Of a DNA stretch of 64,000 nt, positions 59,390-64,000 are shown one piece after another. The stretch comes from Chloracidobacterium sp. (lineage in GTDB: Bacteria; Acidobacteriota; Blastocatellia; Pyrinomonadales; Pyrinomonadaceae). The DNA is taken from NCBI GenBank assembly GCA_016711345.1, contig JADJTD010000001.1, forward strand, positions 682,001 through 746,000, in the 5' to 3' direction. The translations under genes and the position numbers were made by a program. The notes under the pieces are model-generated. The model worked only from the letters and a program-made list of their open reading frames with translations. It was not told the DNA's origin and ran no database searches. How positions within the stretch are numbered: the stretch's first letter is position 1; each line of letters opens with the position of its first letter.

Positions 59390-62300
59390 ATGCATCCGTT
59401 TACCCTATATTCGCGCCCAATCAAAGCTTCTGCTCTTTTCGCCCTAATTTTGTTGGGCTTTGTCATGATATCCCTGTCGCGGCCATCAAATCTTGTCGCG
59501 GCCAGTGGAAGCACTTCTGAAATTACACATTCTGCGGAAGACACGACCAACCCCAAACGGCCGGATAGCCAATTTGATATTGTCGGGCCCGCAGGAAGCG
59601 TAAAATTTGGCTTCGAAGTAATTTCGTTGCCGAACGGCAATATTATTGTGACCGATCCGGAATGGAATCCTGGCGGAGCAACCTTTACAGGAGCCGTTTA
59701 CCTTTACAACGGTGCTACCGGTGCGTTGATCAGCGTTCTTACAGGCTCTGCTCAGGGAGATGGCATTGGAGCCAGCGGTAGTGTCACGGTGCTTCCAAAC
59801 GGAAATTTTGTTGTCCGCAGCCCGTTATGGAACAACGGCGCGGTTGCCAATGTTGGAGCCGTAACCTGGTGCAGCGGCATTACGGGCTGTCCGGCAACAA
59901 TCTCTCCGGCAAATTCTCTGGTGGGATCAATAGCAGAAGATCAGATAGGCAATATTTCGTCGGGTCAAATCAGGGTGTTGCCCAATGGAAACTATGTTGT
60001 TGGAAGTCCGCTTTGGGACAACGGAGGCATCCTGAATGCCGGTGCATCAACTTTCTGCAGCGGCTCAGGCGGCACCATTGGTGCGGTTTCCCCCGCAAAC
60101 TCTCTGGTTGGATCGTTTGTAAATGATGCGGTCGGCAACGTCGCCACCGTTTTGCTGGAAAATGGCAATTATCTCGCCCGTAGTCGCAATTTCGGCGGAA
60201 TAGTAGATGCCGGAGCAATTACATGGTGCAACGGCTCTCTGGGATGTACCGGCACGATCTCCGCCGCGAATTCTCTTGTCGGTTCGACCTCGCTTGATAT
60301 ACCTAGCGGAGGTTTCGTACAGACCCTTGCCAACGGCAACTACGTTGTCATAAGCCCATTGTGGGATAACGGCGCTACTATCAACGCTGGAGCCGTAACC
60401 TTTGGAAACGGATCGACCGGTGTTTCAGGCGTCATCTCTGCGGCAAATTCACTTGTCGGATCAACAGCAAATGACAAGGTTGGCGGAACCACGGTCAGCG
60501 GATTTGACACGATAGCATTTTCTATTCTTGCGAACGGCAATTACGTTGTTGGAAGCCCTTTCTGGAACAACGGTGCATTAGCAGACTCGGGAGCCTCAAC
60601 GTGGTGCAGTGGCACTACGGGTTGTGCCGGCGCAGTCTCGCCTGCAAATTCGCTGGTAGGCCTGACGGCGGGCGATCAGATCGGCCGGTACGCGATCGCT
60701 CTCACAAACGGTAATTATGTCGTCGCAAGTCAATTCTGGGACAATGGCCTGGTTGCCGATGTGGGTGCCGCTACCTTTGCAAACGGCACTACCGGCATTA
60801 CCGGCCCGGTAACCACCTCAAACTCACTGGTTGGAACAATGCCTAATGACCAGCTCAGCGGCGTCAGCAACAATACAGGTGTAAGGGCGTTGACGAACGG
60901 TAACTTCGTTGTTTACAGCCCGCTCTGGGACAATGCTGCAACCGCGGATGCCGGTGCCGCAACTTTTGGTAATGGAACGACCGGAATAACAGGAACCGTT
61001 TCACCGGCAAATTCTGTCGTGGGTTCGACTGCAGGAGATCAGGTAGGACAAAACATCACTGATTCTATTCTGACAAATGGCAGTTATATTATTTCGGCAC
61101 CGCTATGGGATAACGGAGCAGTAGCAGATGTCGGAGCAGTTCGTTGGTGCAGCGGATCAGGCGGATGTGTAGGAACGATCTCAGCAGGCAACTCTCTGGT
61201 TGGCTCGACTACTGGAGACAAGATCGGCAACGCGTTTACATCACGGCTTACGAACGGGAATTACATAGTTCGCAGCCCCGAATGGGACAACGGAGCAATA
61301 TCGAATGCCGGAGCGGTGACATTCGGAAACGGAACAACCGGAACCGTCGGAACAGTTTCCCCGGCAAACTCACTTGTCGGTTCGAGTTCAAACGATTTAT
61401 CCACACTCAGTTCGCTGACACCACTTACTACAGGCAATTATGTGATCGCCTGTCCGACCTGTGACATTGGCGGAATAGTCAACGCAGGTGCAGTTATTTT
61501 GGGAAACGGCACGAGCGGCGTTTCAGGAACCATCTCGGGCGCAAATTCGCTCATTGGTTCTCAAAGCAATGACCAGGTCGGCGGCGACGCGGTCGGAGGA
61601 GGCAGGGTTACTCAACTTTCTAACGGCAACTTCGTTGTGTATAGCTCCAGTTGGTCAGCCTTACGAGGGGCTGCTACGTTTGGCAGCGGCACTGCTGGGG
61701 TAATTGGCGCTGTTTCATCGACAAACTCACTTATCGGCTCTGTGGGCAATAGTATCGGTGCCGGCAACAACACCATCAGGGCACTGACAAACGGCGGCTA
61801 TACGATTTACTCAACAGGTTATGATAACGGGCCAATTCAAAACGCGGGGGCCGTAACTCTTGCGGGTAACGCCGGTATTAGCGGTGAGATCTCATCAGGC
61901 AACAGTGTTCTTGGCATGGTTGCGAACGGCACTGCTGCCACTCTGCGTATTGCGTACGATTACACGAACAACCAGCTCATCGTTGGCCGTCTCGCCGAGA
62001 ATATTGTGTCGCTGTTCCGGCCCGAAGGCGGCAGCACTCCAACCGCAACTCCTACTAACACAGCAACAGCGACGAGTACATCAACTCCAACCAATACGCC
62101 GACTGGTGTGGGAACGCCGTCGATCAGCGGAACGGTGACCTATGGAAATGCGATCGGAGCGCCGACGTCGCGGTTTGTTTCAAATGTAACGATCACGGGA
62201 ACAGGCTCGCCGAATGTCATGACGACGACAGCGGCTCCGGGTGCCACGGCAGGACAATATACACTGACGGGTTTTGGTGCGGGTTCTTACACCCTGACGC

Positions 62301-63100
62301 CGACAAAGACCGGCGGCGTGAACAGCATCACTTCATTTGATGCTGCGAAGATCTCTCAGCATGTCGCCGGGCCGCCGAATCCGTTGTTGACAGGAAATCA
62401 GTTGATCGTGGCAGATGTCAGCGGCAACACTTCGGTCACTTCGTTCGATGCGGCGATGATCGCAAAGTTCGCTGCCGGCCCGCCATACATCGCTCCTGGC
62501 ATCGGTTCGACATCGACGTGGAGATTCCTTCCGGTAAACCGTATATACGCATCGGTCACAGAAAATCTAGCGGGAGAAGACTTCTCAGCATTGCTGATGG
62601 GTGAGGTTTCGGGCAATTGGACAAACTCAGGGGCAAGGCCGACTCGAACTGTGGACAGTGAACAGTGGTCAGCGGACCATGGAAATGACTACGGAACGGC
62701 GAAACCGATCGAGGTCACGGCTCACCATGTAACGTCGACGACCGACAAAGAGATAGTTGTTCCCGTGACCGTCGATGGCATTGATGACAAAGGCATTATC
62801 GCGTATGAATTCGATCTTCGATACGATCCCTCGGTGATGCAGCCGGTTGATGAAGTTGTGGACATGAAAAACTCGATCAGCCGAGGGCTTTCGGTCGTGA
62901 CAAATCCTTACGAGCCAGGTTTATTGCGAGTCGTTGTTTACGGAGCTTATCCGATTGATGCGGATGGCTTGTTGTTGAATCTGAGGTTCACTGCTGTTGG
63001 GCCGGTTGGTTCGGTTTCACCTCTGACTTTCGAGCGAATAATGTTCAACGAAGGCGAATCGCGAGTGAGCGTAACTAACGGAAAGGTCGAGCTATTCTAA
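59390..63100 (+). CDS. Giant exported repeat protein with dockerin-like and cohesin-like end
   Basis: This 1236-residue protein has a signal peptide (to about VAASGS), then 12-13 repeats of about 55-65 residues (residues about 65-905). Each repeat reads like NGNYVVxSPLWDNG, xxxAGAVTWCxG, GCxGxISxANSLVGS, as in the DUF5650-type repeat family. A TPTNTATATSTSTPTNTPT linker follows, then a dockerin-like pair (ITSFDAAKISQHVAG, ADVSGNTSVTSFDAAMIAKF) and a cohesin-like domain (IAYEFDLRYDPSVMQP to VTNGKVELF). A short insertion, TVDSEQWSADHG, comes from a GTGGACAGTGAACAGTGG simple repeat. It probably forms a beta-propeller or solenoid on the cell surface. The C-terminal cassette matches that of the 19383-23360 protein. 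Confidence 0.85.
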   Translation: MHPFTLYSRPIKASALFALILLGFVMISLSRPSNLVAASGSTSEITHSAEDTTNPKRPDSQFDIVGPAGSVKFGFEVISLPNGNIIVTDPEWNPGGATFTGAVYLYNGATGALISVLTGSAQGDGIGASGSVTVLPNGNFVVRSPLWNNGAVANVGAVTWCSGITGCPATISPANSLVGSIAEDQIGNISSGQIRVLPNGNYVVGSPLWDNGGILNAGASTFCSGSGGTIGAVSPANSLVGSFVNDAVGNVATVLLENGNYLARSRNFGGIVDAGAITWCNGSLGCTGTISAANSLVGSTSLDIPSGGFVQTLANGNYVVISPLWDNGATINAGAVTFGNGSTGVSGVISAANSLVGSTANDKVGGTTVSGFDTIAFSILANGNYVVGSPFWNNGALADSGASTWCSGTTGCAGAVSPANSLVGLTAGDQIGRYAIALTNGNYVVASQFWDNGLVADVGAATFANGTTGITGPVTTSNSLVGTMPNDQLSGVSNNTGVRALTNGNFVVYSPLWDNAATADAGAATFGNGTTGITGTVSPANSVVGSTAGDQVGQNITDSILTNGSYIISAPLWDNGAVADVGAVRWCSGSGGCVGTISAGNSLVGSTTGDKIGNAFTSRLTNGNYIVRSPEWDNGAISNAGAVTFGNGTTGTVGTVSPANSLVGSSSNDLSTLSSLTPLTTGNYVIACPTCDIGGIVNAGAVILGNGTSGVSGTISGANSLIGSQSNDQVGGDAVGGGRVTQLSNGNFVVYSSSWSALRGAATFGSGTAGVIGAVSSTNSLIGSVGNSIGAGNNTIRALTNGGYTIYSTGYDNGPIQNAGAVTLAGNAGISGEISSGNSVLGMVANGTAATLRIAYDYTNNQLIVGRLAENIVSLFRPEGGSTPTATPTNTATATSTSTPTNTPTGVGTPSISGTVTYGNAIGAPTSRFVSNVTITGTGSPNVMTTTAAPGATAGQYTLTGFGAGSYTLTPTKTGGVNSITSFDAAKISQHVAGPPNPLLTGNQLIVADVSGNTSVTSFDAAMIAKFAAGPPYIAPGIGSTSTWRFLPVNRIYASVTENLAGEDFSALLMGEVSGNWTNSGARPTRTVDSEQWSADHGNDYGTAKPIEVTAHHVTSTTDKEIVVPVTVDGIDDKGIIAYEFDLRYDPSVMQPVDEVVDMKNSISRGLSVVTNPYEPGLLRVVVYGAYPIDADGLLLNLRFTAVGPVGSVSPLTFERIMFNEGESRVSVTNGKVELF

Positions 63101-63114
63101 TTGAGCATTGAAAT

Positions 63115-63173
63115 GTAGTAGGGCGGAACATTCTGTGTTGAATGTTCCGCCCTACTGACGTGCGCGCTTTGCA
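63115..63173. repeat. Dispersed palindromic repeat copy, near-perfect stem
   Basis: AGTAGGGCGGAACATTC and GAATGTTCCGCCCTACT pair over 17 bp with a TGTGTT loop, followed by GACGTGCGCGCTTTGC. It lies between the repeat-protein gene and the convergent citrate synthase gene and could also end both transcripts, though no T-run is adjacent to the stem. Confidence 0.75.
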
Positions 63174-63184
63174 CACTTTTTTCC

Positions 63185-64000
63185 TTATCGCTCGCTGATC
63201 GGTGCGTAATTCAGGTCGCGGGCTCCGATGTATTCGGCACGCGGGCGGATCAGTTTGTTGTGGCCGTATTGTTCGAGGATGTGGCCGGTCCAGCCTGAAA
63301 TACGGCTGACGGCGAAGATCGGTGTATAAAGATCGAGCGGGATGTCCATCAGGTAATAGGTCGAAGCCGAGTAAAAATCGACGTTTGGGAACATTCCCTT
63401 CTTTTCGTGCATCAACTGCTCGATACGACGCGACATCTCGAACCACTTCGTAACGCCTTTCTTTTCAGCCATGTGCTGTGAGTATTTACGCAGCCAAGTC
63501 GCACGCGGGTCTTCGGTTTTATAAACGGCGTGGCCGATGCCCATGATCTTGCGTTTTTCTTCGAGAGCTTTCTCGACCCATGCATCGATCTTATCCGGCT
63601 CGCCGATCTCTATGAGCATTTTCATCACGTTGGTATTCGCACCGCCGTGAAGCGGCCCGGCAAGAGCCGCGATGCCGGCCGTGACGCAGCCGTACATGTC
63701 GGCAAGCGTTCCCGCGACGACTCGTGTCGTAAATGTAGAGGCGTTCAACTCGTGATCGGCGTGCAGTATCAGACATACATCGAAAATATGAGCTTCATCA
63801 GCATCAGCACGCTCGCCGCGAAGCATATAAAGGAAATTCTCTGCAATATTCAGAGAATGATCGGGAGCAACGACTTCCTTGCCGTTGCGGATGCGATCCC
63901 AAGCCGCAGATAGAGTTCCGATCTGTCCTGTAAGCTTGACGGCGGCTTTCATTGCGTGTTCGCGATCGGTTCCGTGTCCGTCCTTGTCATAAAAATCAAG
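63185..64000 (-). CDS. gltA: Citrate synthase, C-terminal part (runs off right edge)
   Basis: The open frame continues through the window edge (LDFYDKDGHGTDREHAMKA before the first internal Met), so the start lies outside. The 271 visible residues carry the catalytic His in LHADHELNAS, the second His in GPLHGGAN and the Asp in VDFYSAS, plus GIGHAVYKTEDPRA. This is the condensation of oxaloacetate and acetyl-CoA in the citric acid cycle. Methylcitrate synthase is a related alternative that motifs alone cannot exclude. The DHELNAS and AHTGHILEQ-like segments fit the short, gram-positive/archaeal-type subfamily. Confidence 0.93.
   Translation of the reverse strand, partial: LDFYDKDGHGTDREHAMKAAVKLTGQIGTLSAAWDRIRNGKEVVAPDHSLNIAENFLYMLRGERADADEAHIFDVCLILHADHELNASTFTTRVVAGTLADMYGCVTAGIAALAGPLHGGANTNVMKMLIEIGEPDKIDAWVEKALEEKRKIMGIGHAVYKTEDPRATWLRKYSQHMAEKKGVTKWFEMSRRIEQLMHEKKGMFPNVDFYSASTYYLMDIPLDLYTPIFAVSRISGWTGHILEQYGHNKLIRPRAEYIGARDLNYAPISER

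Overview
The window looks like a chromosomal segment of an Acidobacteriota member, probably of the Blastocatellia/Pyrinomonadaceae type. This is an inference. It rests on mid-range base composition, a VWFA-related protein of the acidobacterial type, several giant exported mosaic proteins with Thr/Pro-rich linkers, and many short dispersed palindromic repeats. No rRNA, tRNA, CRISPR array, transposase or phage genes were seen. Both ends cut through genes: a Crp/Fnr-type regulator at the left edge and citrate synthase at the right edge.

Left part (1-10 kb): the regulator fragment; a hybrid-free sensor kinase/NarL-type response regulator pair; two very small genes (a metallothionein-like peptide and an lmo0937-type membrane peptide); then a tight minus-strand operon (9907 to 5874). 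The operon encodes two unrecognised proteins, an ATP-dependent DNA ligase, and an archaeo-eukaryotic-type primase fused to a HAD phosphatase. It resembles a dispersed, non-orthodox version of the LigD end-joining toolkit with no recognisable Ku, and is the best candidate here for an undescribed system.

Middle (10-34 kb): exported proteins (a LecA-like domain protein and a VWFA protein), a B12-binding radical SAM enzyme, aroB, glmM, a lytic transglycosylase-like protein, a 1325-residue surface protein, a CYTH-like protein, a lipoprotein, an acyl-CoA dehydrogenase, moeA-moaC (molybdenum cofactor), an M50-like membrane peptidase, an L,D-transpeptidase and uvrA.

Right part (34-64 kb): a 1743-residue mosaic surface protein, a polytopic membrane protein fused to NHL repeats, an AlbA_2/Schlafen-like regulator, gatC/gatA with a small putative lipoprotein gene between them, a DUF721 protein, maf, a cysteine-less thioredoxin-fold protein, folK-panB-panC, a GGDEF/EAL protein with a degenerate GGDEF site, a secreted subtilase, a prolyl oligopeptidase, a 1236-residue repeat protein and citrate synthase.

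Themes that cut across genes: (1) a family of roughly 70-bp palindromic repeats occurs at least eight times, including inside the uvrA reading frame and across the stop codon of the VWFA gene; (2) two giant surface proteins share a C-terminal dockerin-like plus cohesin-like cassette; (3) near-identical 22-nt tandem repeats lie 200-350 bp upstream of two giant surface-protein genes; (4) the secreted subtilase carries an N-terminal region that looks like a decayed Clp-type AAA+ domain and a C-terminal GILVGD hexapeptide array. Functions are called from motifs read by eye. No database search was possible.
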